Source of the DNA: Nitriliruptorales bacterium
Lineage (GTDB): Bacteria > Actinomycetota > Nitriliruptoria > Euzebyales > Egibacteraceae
Direction: 5' to 3'
Length of the DNA stretch: 9,112 nucleotides
Assembly (NCBI GenBank): GCA_007119305.1
Contig: SKPY01000076.1
Span: 1 to 9,112, forward strand
The position numbers and the translations under genes are program-made. Positions within the stretch are counted from its first letter, which is position 1. The number at the start of each line of letters is the position of its first letter. This document shows positions 1 through 6,342 of the stretch, piece by piece. The notes beneath the pieces are model-generated. The model saw only the letters and a list, made by a program, of their open reading frames with translations, was not told the origin of the DNA and made no database searches.

Positions 1-19
1 CCACAACCAGGTATTCGGA

Positions 20-55
20 GCATGCGACCGCGGCGCTGGCGCTTGGGTCGCATGC
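20..55 (-). terminator. Hairpin downstream of glpD, possible terminator
   Basis: A perfect 10-bp inverted repeat (GCATGCGACC at 20-29, its complement at 46-55) encloses a 16-nt loop. It begins 6 bp beyond the glpD stop codon in the direction of glpD transcription, where an intrinsic terminator or 3'-end stabilising stem would sit. No T-tract follows on the minus strand. It is therefore a canonical terminator only if the organism uses U-less hairpins, as actinobacteria are often thought to do. The rest of positions 1-60 shows nothing else. Confidence 0.4.
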
Positions 56-60
56 GCTTG

Positions 61-1752
61 TCAGCCGGGCTCGACCAGCGGCCCGCGGGCTGCGATGGCG
101 GCCGCGTCCGTGGTCTGCGCCTCCGCCCTCAGGGCAGCCTCGGTGAAGGCGCGGAACCGCTCGACCTCCTCGTTGACCCGCGTGCCGTCCCAGCCCAGGG
201 GCTCGGCCACGAGCTCGGCCACCGCTCGCGCAGCCTCCAGGCCCCGGTCGCGCGTCTCGAAGGTTGCGCGGGTGCGCCGGGCCAGCACGTCCTCGACGGA
301 GAGCGCGCCCTCGTGGCTCGCGCCGTAGCGCGCCTCGACCCGCAGGTAGCCGGGCGCGCCTGGCAGCGGCCGGGCGAGCTCGGGCTGGTCGGCCATGAGC
401 TCGACGAGCTCGGTGATGAGATCCCCGTAGCGCCCCAGCAGGTGGTCGATCCAGGCGCGGTGCAGGCCGGTGTCCCGGGCAAGGCGTGCGCGCTCGTTGA
501 CGCGGGCCCGATAGCCGGCGGCACCCAGCAGCGGGACGCGCTCGGTGCACGAGCCCGGCACGGCCCGTCCGAGGGTGGCCGCCACCGCATCGACCGTGTC
601 CCTGGCGATGACCCGGTACGTCGTGTACTTGCCGCCGGTGACGCTGAACAGCCCGGGCGGGCTCTCGTCGACGCGGTGCTCGCGGCTCAGCGTCGCGGTG
701 GCTTCAGCACCGCTGTCGGAGGCGAGCAGCGGGCGCAGGCCGGCGAACACCCCGAGGATGTCCGCGGACGTGATGGGGTCGGCCAGCACGGCGTTGACCC
801 GCTCGAGCAGGTAGTCGACGTCGCCGCGGTGCGGTGGGGGTTCGTCGACGTCGTGCTCCCAGGGCGTGTCCGTCGTGCCGATCATCCAGTAGCGCTGCCA
901 CGGTATGACGAACAGCACGCTCTGCTCGGTGCGCAGGATGAGCCCGGTGCGCAGGTCGAGGCGTTCACGGGGCACGAGGAAGTGGATGCCCTTGGACGGC
1001 CGCACGTGCACGGGGCTCGCGCCGGCGAGCTGCTGCACCTGGTCCGACCACGGGCCGGTTGCGTTGACGACAGCCCGGGCACGCACCGCGTGCTCGTCGC
1101 CGGTCAGGCGGTCGCGCACCCGGACCCCGGCGACGCGTCCGACCGAGTGCAGCAGCCCGGTCACCTCGACGCGTGCGGCCGCCACCGCCCCGTGGTCCAG
1201 CGCCGTGCGCACGAGCAGCAGCGTGTGGCGGGCGTCGTCCACCTGGGCGTCGTAGTAGCGCACCGCCCCGACGAGCGCGTCGGGGTCGAGCCCGGGGTTC
1301 ACCTGCAGTGCCCTGCGCTTCGACCAGTGCCGGTGCCTGGGGATGGCGCGCCGGGCTCCGCCCAGCGTGTCGTACAGCGCCAGCCCTGCGCCGACGTAGG
1401 GCCGCTCCACGTACCTGCGCGACAGCGGGTACATGAACGGCACCGGCCGGACGAGGTGGGGTGCGAGCTGCTCGAGCAGCAGGCCGCGCTCCCGCAGCGC
1501 CTCGCGCACCAGGCCCACGTTCAGCTGCTCGAGGTAGCGCAAGCCCCCGTGGATGAGCTTGCTCGACCGGCTCGACGTGCCGGCCGCCCAGTCCCGGCGT
1601 TCCACGACCGCGACGGACAGGCCACGCGTCGCGGCGTCGAGGGCGACCCCGGCGCCCGTCACCCCGCCCCCGACCACGACGATGTCGAACTCCTCCGTGC
1701 GCAGGCGTCGGAGCGCAGCAGCACGCTGCTGGGGGTCAAGACGCAGGGTCAC
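61..1752 (-). CDS. glpD: Aerobic glycerol-3-phosphate dehydrogenase (FAD-dependent)
   Basis: GlpD oxidises sn-glycerol-3-phosphate to dihydroxyacetone phosphate with FAD and passes electrons to membrane quinone. It acts as a peripheral membrane enzyme on the cytoplasmic face. The 563-residue product has the dinucleotide-binding motif GGGVTGAG (residues 28-35), followed by the family block GTSSRSSKLIHGGLRYLEQ (58-76). The central FAD-oxidoreductase body contains WMIGTTDTPW, FAGLRPLL and FSVTGGKYTTYR, and a C-terminal DAO_C domain contains LSVEDVLARRTRATFE. The length is normal for the family. I chose the GTG at 1752 because a strong GGGAAGGA Shine-Dalgarno (complement of 1761-1768) lies 8 nt upstream. 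The frame stays open to an ATG at 1812, but that extension (AATRDWPTV...) looks like leader sequence. It is transcribed divergently from glpK, whose product supplies its substrate. Family assignment is secure and the start is likely. Confidence 0.95.
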   Translation of the reverse strand: MTLRLDPQQRAAALRRLRTEEFDIVVVGGGVTGAGVALDAATRGLSVAVVERRDWAAGTSSRSSKLIHGGLRYLEQLNVGLVREALRERGLLLEQLAPHLVRPVPFMYPLSRRYVERPYVGAGLALYDTLGGARRAIPRHRHWSKRRALQVNPGLDPDALVGAVRYYDAQVDDARHTLLLVRTALDHGAVAAARVEVTGLLHSVGRVAGVRVRDRLTGDEHAVRARAVVNATGPWSDQVQQLAGASPVHVRPSKGIHFLVPRERLDLRTGLILRTEQSVLFVIPWQRYWMIGTTDTPWEHDVDEPPPHRGDVDYLLERVNAVLADPITSADILGVFAGLRPLLASDSGAEATATLSREHRVDESPPGLFSVTGGKYTTYRVIARDTVDAVAATLGRAVPGSCTERVPLLGAAGYRARVNERARLARDTGLHRAWIDHLLGRYGDLITELVELMADQPELARPLPGAPGYLRVEARYGASHEGALSVEDVLARRTRATFETRDRGLEAARAVAELVAEPLGWDGTRVNEEVERFRAFTEAALRAEAQTTDAAAIAARGPLVEPG

Positions 1753-1961
1753 GGCTGCGCTCCTTCCCGTCCGGGGGTCTGCCACAGTAGGCCAGTCGCG
1801 CGTCGCCGCCACTGCGCCCCGGCAGCGGTGGCGTGCGGAAGCATGCCGGGACGCCTCGCTCGCTCGTTGCCTGTGCGACTACGCTGCTGGTGCTCGTTGA
1901 CGACGACCCACCGGACCGCCAACGACGTGCGCTGGCTCGCGGTGGGAGAGGAGGCACCGCG
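1753..1961. promoter_or_regulatory. Divergent glpD/glpK intergenic control region
   Basis: This 209-bp gap must hold the promoters for both glycerol genes. On the minus strand TACTGT (1789-1784) fits the TANNNT -10 pattern about 30 bp before the glpD GTG. On the plus strand TACGCT (1880-1885) is the best -10 candidate for glpK. Neither has a convincing -35, so the exact promoters are uncertain. Between them lies a 7-bp inverted repeat, CCCGGCA (1818-1824) and TGCCGGG (1844-1850), 19 bp apart, which could be an operator for a shared glycerol regulator. That role is inferred only from position. The glpK end has a textbook ribosome site, AGGAGG at 1949-1954. Confidence 0.4.
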
Positions 1962-3479
1962 ATGGCCGAGCTCGTCGGTGCGCTGGACCAGGGCACGACC
2001 AGCACGCGGTTCATGGTCTTCGACCACGGCGGCAACGTCGTGGGCCGCCACCAGCTCGAGCACGAGCAGATCCTACCCCGGGCCGGGTGGGTGGAGCATG
2101 ACCCGCTGGAGATCTGGGAGCGCACGCGCACGGTGGTGGAGCGCGCACTGGCCGACCTGGGGATCACCGGCAGGGATCTCGCCGCGGTGGGGGTGACCAA
2201 CCAGCGTGAGACCACGGTGGTGTGGGACCCCTCGTCGGGACGTCCGCTCTACAACGCGATCGTGTGGCAGGACACCCGCACGGACCGGATCGCGGCGGCG
2301 CTGGACCGCGACGGTCGCGGTGACGTGATCCGGCGCAAGGCTGGGCTGCCGCCTGCCACGTACTTCTCGGGCGGGAAGCTCGCGTGGATGCTCGACAACG
2401 TCGAGGGGCTGCGTCGGGCTGCTGAGCAGGGCCGGGCGCTGTTCGGCACGGTCGACACGTGGGTGCTGTGGAACCTGACCGGCGGACCCGACGGCGGCGT
2501 GCACGTGACGGACGTCACGAACGCGAGCCGGACCATGCTGATGCACCTCGAGACGCTGGACTGGGACGAGGAGCTGCTGTCGTTCTTCGGCGTTCCCCGG
2601 CGGATGCTGCCGGAGATCCGCCCGTCGGCCGACCCCGACCTGTACGGGACCACGCCGGCCGGCGGCCCGTTCGGCGCAGAGGTGGCGTTGGCCGGCGCCC
2701 TCGGTGACCAGCAGGCCGCGACGGTCGGGCAGGTGTGCTTCAGACCGGGCGAGGCGAAGAACACCTACGGCACGGGCAACTTCCTGCTGCTGAACACCGG
2801 CCACGACAGCGTGCACTCCAAGCACGGGTTGCTGACCACGCTCGGCTACCAGATCGACGGAGAGCCGGCCGTCTACTGCCTGGAGGGCTCGATGGCCGTG
2901 ACCGGTTCGGCCATCCAGTGGCTGCGGGACCAGCTACGCATCATCGGGCTGGCGGCCGAGACGGAGGCGATCGCCCGCAGCGTGCCCGACAACGGCGGCG
3001 TGTACTTCGTCCCCGCCTTCTCGGGGCTGTTCGCGCCGTACTGGCGGTCGGACGCCCGGGGTGCGATCGTGGGCCTGTCGCGGTTCAACACCCGGGCGCA
3101 CATCGTCCGGGCGACGCTCGAGGCGATCTGCTATCAGTCCAAGGACGTCGCGGACGCGATGGCCAAGGACTCCGGCGTCGCGCTCGACGTGCTGAAGGTC
3201 GACGGTGGGGCGACCGTGAACGACTTCCTCATGCAGCTGCAGGCCGACATAATGGGGGTTCCGGTGGCCCGGCCGGTCGTGGCCGAGACGACCGCGCTCG
3301 GGTCTGCCTACGCGGCGGGGGTTGCGACCGGCTTCTGGCGCAACCTCGAGGACCTGCGGGCGAACTGGAACGAGGATGCGCGCTGGGAGCCGCAGTGGAG
3401 CGAGGACCAGCGCGAGGCCGCCTACGCCGGCTGGCGCAAGGCTGTCACGCGCACGTTGGATTGGGTCGACGTGGGGTAG
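1962..3479 (+). CDS. glpK: Glycerol kinase
   Basis: GlpK phosphorylates cytoplasmic glycerol with ATP to sn-glycerol-3-phosphate, trapping it for GlpD. The 505-residue protein has the FGGY-family phosphate-binding start ALDQGTTSTR (residues 7-16), then NQRETTVVWD with the glycerol-contacting Arg-Glu pair, and IVWQDTRT. DVTNASRTML and GDQQAA follow, with the presumed catalytic Asp at 249. The second ATPase-fold domain carries KNTYGTGNFLLLNTG, KVDGGATVNDFLMQLQ and ETTALGSAYAAG. Length matches the family. The ATG at 1962 is chosen because a perfect AGGAGG lies 7 nt upstream. The frame is open back to 1833, but that stretch is promoter-like and rich in unlikely residues. The loop that in E. coli GlpK reads GGKGGTR and binds fructose-1,6-bisphosphate is here AGGPFGAE, so that allosteric control is probably absent. 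Glycerol uptake genes are not visible in the window. Confidence 0.96.
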   Translation: MAELVGALDQGTTSTRFMVFDHGGNVVGRHQLEHEQILPRAGWVEHDPLEIWERTRTVVERALADLGITGRDLAAVGVTNQRETTVVWDPSSGRPLYNAIVWQDTRTDRIAAALDRDGRGDVIRRKAGLPPATYFSGGKLAWMLDNVEGLRRAAEQGRALFGTVDTWVLWNLTGGPDGGVHVTDVTNASRTMLMHLETLDWDEELLSFFGVPRRMLPEIRPSADPDLYGTTPAGGPFGAEVALAGALGDQQAATVGQVCFRPGEAKNTYGTGNFLLLNTGHDSVHSKHGLLTTLGYQIDGEPAVYCLEGSMAVTGSAIQWLRDQLRIIGLAAETEAIARSVPDNGGVYFVPAFSGLFAPYWRSDARGAIVGLSRFNTRAHIVRATLEAICYQSKDVADAMAKDSGVALDVLKVDGGATVNDFLMQLQADIMGVPVARPVVAETTALGSAYAAGVATGFWRNLEDLRANWNEDARWEPQWSEDQREAAYAGWRKAVTRTLDWVDVG

Positions 3480-3534
3480 ACGCGCCTCGGACCCGGGGGG
3501 TGCGCCCCGCATGGGCGGTGCAGGGCACGTCGGC

Positions 3535-3540
3535 TACAGT
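3535..3540 (+). promoter_or_regulatory. Candidate -10 element for tRNA-Gln/glmU
   Basis: TACAGT matches TANNNT and lies about 50 bp before the mature tRNA 5' end, predicting a short 5' leader for RNase P removal. The hexamer about 17 bp upstream (3512-3517, TGGGCG) is a poor -35. The rest of 3480-3591 holds only a weak GGGG/CCCC hairpin (3497-3508) after the glpK stop. The assignment rests on position and the -10 alone. Confidence 0.3.
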
Positions 3541-3591
3541 TGGGCCAGCGGCGCGGCCGCGTCTGCCCAGTCGCGTGCCCGTCCGCGTCAC

Positions 3592-3665
3592 TGGGAGGTG
3601 GTGAAATGGCATCACGTCGTCCTTTGGAGTCGAAGTTGCAGGTTCGATCCCTGCCCTCCCAGCCA
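3592..3665 (+). tRNA. tRNA-Gln, anticodon UUG
   Basis: The sequence folds as a complete cloverleaf. The acceptor stem TGGGAGG (3592-3598) pairs perfectly with CCTCCCA (3655-3661), followed by discriminator G3662 and encoded CCA (3663-3665). The D arm is GTG/CAC with a 9-nt loop containing GG. The anticodon loop CTTTGGA (3622-3628) carries anticodon TTG at 3624-3626, reading CAA. The variable loop is 4 nt. The T arm is GCAGG/CCTGC with loop TTCGATC. A U1-A72 first pair with G73 is the usual identity signature of bacterial tRNA-Gln, so anticodon and acceptor agree. One oddity is a U-U mismatch in the anticodon stem (T3620 against T3630). The glmU ATG follows only 23 bp after CCA, so the two are probably co-transcribed. 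Confidence 0.93.
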
Positions 3666-3688
3666 GGCACGCCCGGTTGCTGGGTGGT

Positions 3689-5131
3689 ATGAGCGGCGCG
3701 GCGTCGCCCAGCGAGGGTCGAGCCCGTGCGCGCACCGCAGCCGTCGTGCTCGCCGCGGGGCAGGGCACCCGCTTCCGCTCCGAGCGCGCGAAGGTCCTCC
3801 ACCAGGTCGCGGGCCGGAGCATGCTGCGCTGGGTGCTGGAGGCCCTGCGGCCGCTGGACCTCGACCGCGTCGTGGTCGTGGTGGGCCACCAGGGCCCTGA
3901 GGTCGCCGCTGAGGCCGAGGCCGCAGCGCTGCCCGGGCTCGTCACCGTCGAGCAGCCCGTGCAGCGCGGCACCGGGCACGCGGTGCGCTGCGCCGTCGAG
4001 GCGGGCGCGCTCGACGACGCGGACACCGTGCTGGTGCTCCCGGGCGACGTGCCGCTGCTCCGCGCCGAGGCGCTGGAGGCGCTGCTCGCCGCGCACGGCG
4101 ACCGGGCCGTCACGCTCGCGACGGCCAGGGTCGACGACCCCGCGGGCTACGGGCGGGTCATCCGCACTGCGGATGGGGCGGTGGCACGGATCGTCGAGCA
4201 CCGCGACGCGTCCGAAGCCGAACGCGCGGTGGACGAGATCAACGCCTCGATCTACGCGTTCGCACGCGCGGCGCTCGCGCGCGAGCTGGCACGCCTGTCC
4301 GCCGACAACGACCAGGGTGAGGAGTACCTCACCGACGTCGTCGAGCCGCTCACCGCGCAGGGCGCAGGCGCGGTGGTCACGGCGGCGGACCTCGTGGCCG
4401 GTGTCAACGACCGCGCCCAGCTCGCCGCTGCCGGCGCGGTTCTACGGCAACGGATCCTCGACGGACACATGCGCGCCGGCGTCACGGTGATCGACCCTGC
4501 CACCACCTACGTGGGGGCCGAGGTCGAGCTCGACGCCGACGTGACGCTGCTGCCCGGCACCCACCTCGAGGGGGCGACGGCCGTCGCGGCCGGAGCGGTG
4601 ATCGGACCGGACACCCGCCTCGTCGACACGCAGGTGGGACCGGCCGCCGCGGTCACCTACAGCGTGGTGGTGCAGGCAGCGATCGGTGCGGGTGCCAGCG
4701 TCGGCCCCTTCACGTACCTGCGTCCCAAGACGCGCCTCGAGGCCCGGTCGAAGGCCGGCGCGTTCGTGGAGATGAAGGCGTCCACCGTCGGTGAGGGCAG
4801 CAAGGTCCCGCACCTGTCCTACGTGGGCGACACCACCATCGGCAAGGACGCGAACATCGGCGCCGCCACCGTCACCGTCAACTACGACGGGTTCGAGAAG
4901 CACGCCACCGTGATCGGCGACGGCGCCCGCGTCGGCAGCGACACGATGCTGGTCGCCCCCGTCACGGTAGGCCGCAACGCCTACACTGCCGCCGGTTCGG
5001 TCATCACCCAGGACGTGCCGGATGGCGCCCTCGGGGTCGAGCGCAGCGAACAGCGCAACGTCGAGGGCTACGCCGAGCGCAAGGCGGCCCGCTACCGTCA
5101 GCGTGGCCAGGGTGAGGCGCGGGGGTCATAA
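3689..5131 (+). CDS. glmU: Bifunctional UDP-GlcNAc pyrophosphorylase / glucosamine-1-phosphate acetyltransferase
   Basis: GlmU acetylates glucosamine-1-phosphate with acetyl-CoA and then uridylates it to UDP-N-acetylglucosamine, the precursor for peptidoglycan and other glycans. It acts in the cytosol as a trimer. The 480-residue product begins with the uridyltransferase signature VVLAAGQGTRFRSERAKVLH (residues 19-38). PGDVPLL gives a metal-binding Asp (120), and EINASIYAF, EEYLTDVV and GVNDRAQL (Asn 240) complete that domain. The C-terminal half is a left-handed beta-helix of hexapeptide repeats with GAFVEMK, VPHLSYVGD (His 375, equivalent to the catalytic acetyltransferase His) and VTVNYDG. 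Usual GAGT is GAAT here, a mild change. The start is uncertain: ATG 3689 has no good Shine-Dalgarno, and an in-frame TTG at 3677 would add four residues. prs follows after 27 bp, probably in one transcript. Confidence 0.96.
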   Translation: MSGAASPSEGRARARTAAVVLAAGQGTRFRSERAKVLHQVAGRSMLRWVLEALRPLDLDRVVVVVGHQGPEVAAEAEAAALPGLVTVEQPVQRGTGHAVRCAVEAGALDDADTVLVLPGDVPLLRAEALEALLAAHGDRAVTLATARVDDPAGYGRVIRTADGAVARIVEHRDASEAERAVDEINASIYAFARAALARELARLSADNDQGEEYLTDVVEPLTAQGAGAVVTAADLVAGVNDRAQLAAAGAVLRQRILDGHMRAGVTVIDPATTYVGAEVELDADVTLLPGTHLEGATAVAAGAVIGPDTRLVDTQVGPAAAVTYSVVVQAAIGAGASVGPFTYLRPKTRLEARSKAGAFVEMKASTVGEGSKVPHLSYVGDTTIGKDANIGAATVTVNYDGFEKHATVIGDGARVGSDTMLVAPVTVGRNAYTAAGSVITQDVPDGALGVERSEQRNVEGYAERKAARYRQRGQGEARGS

Positions 5132-5150
5132 TCCCCGTCGAGCGAGGGGA
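5132..5150 (+). promoter_or_regulatory. Hairpin covering the prs ribosome-binding site
   Basis: TCCCC (5132-5136) pairs perfectly with GGGGA (5146-5150) around a 9-nt loop. The right arm is the prs Shine-Dalgarno (AGGGGA, 8 nt before the ATG at 5159). The left arm starts at the base after the glmU TAA. A ribosome terminating on glmU would open the stem, so prs translation may be coupled to glmU. This is inferred from geometry; the stem is short but all G-C except one pair. Confidence 0.45.
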
Positions 5151-5158
5151 CGCGACGC

Positions 5159-6127
5159 ATGGAGATCACCACCAAGAAGCGGATGCAGATCTTCTCGGGC
5201 CGGGGCTACGAGGGCCTCGCCGAGGAGGTTGCTGATCATCTCGGGATGCGTCTCGGTGACGTGGAGATCCACGACTTCGCCAACGGCGAGATCTACGTGC
5301 GCTACCGGGAGAACGTGCGGGGCTCGGACGTGTTCATCATCCAGAGCTGCGCGCCGCCGGTGAACACGAACCTGATGGAGCAGCTCATCATGATCGACGC
5401 CGCGAAGCGGGCGTCGGCCAAGCGCATCACCGCCGTGGTGCCCTGCTACCCGTACTCGCGGCAGGACAAGAAGGGACGCTCGCGCGAGGCGATCACCGCG
5501 CGGCTCGTGGCGGACATGCTCACCGTCGCCGGAGCGGACCGGATCGTGAGCGTCAACCTGCACACCGGACAGCTCCAGGGCTTCTTCGACTACCCGCTCG
5601 ATCACCTGACCGCGCTGCCGCTGCTGTCGGGCTGGGTCACCGAGAACTGGCCCGGCGAGGAGATCGTGGTCGTCTCACCGGACGCGGGCGGGGTGCGGCA
5701 GGCCGAGAAGTTCCAGCGGCAGCTGCCCAACGCGTCGATGGCCTTCATCGCCAAGACCCGGACGGGGCACAACGTCGCCAAGACGCTCGGCGTCGTCGGT
5801 GACGTCGAGGGCAAGACGTGCGTGCTGGTCGACGACATGATCGACACGGCCGGCACGATCTGCGGCGCCGCGGAAGCGCTCATCGCGCGTGGGGCCCGGC
5901 AGGTGCTGTGCTGCGCCACCCACCCGGTGCTGTCGCACCCGGCGATCGAACGCCTCGAACAGGCCCCCATCGAGCGGATCGCGGTGACCAACACGCTCCC
6001 GTTGCCTACGGGCAAGCAGCTCGACAAGATCGAGGTCTGCTCGATCGCGCCGATCGTGGCGAGCACGATGAAGGCGATCTTCGAAGACCAGTCGGTCAGC
6101 GAGCTGTTCGACGACCAGAACCAGTGA
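5159..6127 (+). CDS. prs: Ribose-phosphate pyrophosphokinase (PRPP synthetase)
   Basis: Prs transfers pyrophosphate from ATP to ribose-5-phosphate to make PRPP, used for purine, pyrimidine, histidine, tryptophan and NAD synthesis, and in mycobacteria also for decaprenyl-phosphoryl-arabinose. The 322-residue cytosolic enzyme has normal class I length. Visible signatures are PCYPYSRQDKK (residues 95-105, ATP site), VNLHTGQLQGFFDYPLDHL (132-150, with catalytic-region His 135), VVSPDAGGVRQAEKF (171-185), KTRTGHN (199-205, flexible loop with the conserved Lys), and the PRPP-binding loop VLVDDMIDTAGT (222-233). The ATG has AGGGGA 8 nt upstream, although that site can be masked in a hairpin. It follows glmU by 27 bp. 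The gene after it, rplY, appears to have its own promoter. Confidence 0.97.
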   Translation: MEITTKKRMQIFSGRGYEGLAEEVADHLGMRLGDVEIHDFANGEIYVRYRENVRGSDVFIIQSCAPPVNTNLMEQLIMIDAAKRASAKRITAVVPCYPYSRQDKKGRSREAITARLVADMLTVAGADRIVSVNLHTGQLQGFFDYPLDHLTALPLLSGWVTENWPGEEIVVVSPDAGGVRQAEKFQRQLPNASMAFIAKTRTGHNVAKTLGVVGDVEGKTCVLVDDMIDTAGTICGAAEALIARGARQVLCCATHPVLSHPAIERLEQAPIERIAVTNTLPLPTGKQLDKIEVCSIAPIVASTMKAIFEDQSVSELFDDQNQ

Positions 6128-6165
6128 CGCCTGCCGGCGTGCGGCCCGTGCCGACAGCCGCTCCA

Positions 6166-6219
6166 AGGTTGCCCGGGCATGCGGGCGCACGCAGGTTGCC
6201 CGGGCATGCGGGCGCACGC
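6166..6219 (+). repeat. Perfect 27-bp tandem duplication upstream of rplY
   Basis: Two identical 27-bp units lie head to tail, 6166-6192 and 6193-6219, each starting AGGTTGCCCGGGCATGC and ending GGGCGCACGC. Neither flank extends the identity, so exactly two copies exist. Each unit carries TTGCCC, the 8-bp palindrome GCCCGGGC and GCATGC. Perfect identity points to a recent duplication or to selection on both copies. Only the second copy is correctly spaced from the -10 element at 6220. Confidence 0.95.
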
Positions 6220-6225
6220 TAGCAT
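6196..6225 (+). promoter_or_regulatory. Predicted rplY promoter (TTGCCC-N18-TAGCAT)
   Basis: TTGCCC (6196-6201) matches the TTGACA consensus at four positions. It is separated by 18 bp from TAGCAT (6220-6225), which fits the actinobacterial TANNNT -10. This would start transcription near 6232, giving a leader of about 110 nt before rplY. The -35 and the whole spacer lie in the second copy of the 27-bp duplication, so the first copy offers a spare -35 with no -10. It is the best-looking promoter in the window. Confidence 0.55.
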
Positions 6226-6230
6226 TGACT

Positions 6231-6339
6231 GCCGCGCCCGCACGCGGCGCCGTCTCCTGCGTCTGATCCGTCGTGATGGACCGACCCGGACGCAAGGAGC
6301 CCGTCAACGTTGCCGTCTCGAACCAACTAGGAGCGGTCC
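6231..6339 (+). promoter_or_regulatory. Structured 5' leader of rplY
   Basis: The predicted leader can form a perfect 6-bp stem GCCGCG/CGCGGC (6231-6236 with 6243-6248). A second, 8-bp stem follows (6258-6265 with 6287-6294, one G-U pair). Alternatively GGACCG (6278-6283) can pair with CGGTCC (6334-6339), directly after the rplY Shine-Dalgarno AGGAG (6329-6333). A second SD-like AAGGAG (6294-6299) precedes a possible tiny frame TTG 6310 to TAG 6330. Autogenous control by L25 or coupling to a leader peptide is possible but unproven. Confidence 0.3.
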
Positions 6340-6342
6340 GCC

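Noticed and set aside
1753..1812. N-terminal extension of glpD to an ATG at 1812
   Set aside because: The GTG at 1752 has a strong Shine-Dalgarno and starts at the usual distance from the FAD motif. The extra 20 residues show no conservation that I recognise.
1833..1961. N-terminal extension of glpK to an upstream ATG
   Set aside because: GlpK homology starts at MAELVGALDQGTTS, with a perfect AGGAGG before ATG 1962. The extension overlaps the promoter region.
22..2196. A 724-codon plus-strand open frame opposite glpD
   Set aside because: It is antisense to glpD and rich in Arg, Pro, Gly and His with no recognisable domain. Long mirror frames are expected in high-GC coding DNA.
3497..3508. 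GGGG/CCCC hairpin after the glpK stop as a terminator
   Set aside because: Only four pairs with a 4-nt loop and no T-tract; too common in such GC-rich DNA to call.
3592..3665. tRNA gene as an attachment site for a genomic island
   Set aside because: No integrase, no repeated tRNA 3' end and no shift in composition is visible. Both sides are ordinary housekeeping genes.
3677..3688. TTG start for glmU
   Set aside because: It adds only four residues and has no better ribosome site than the ATG at 3689. It is kept only as an alternative.
6166..6219. CRISPR-like repeat
   Set aside because: There are only two copies, directly abutting with no spacer, and no cas genes are present.
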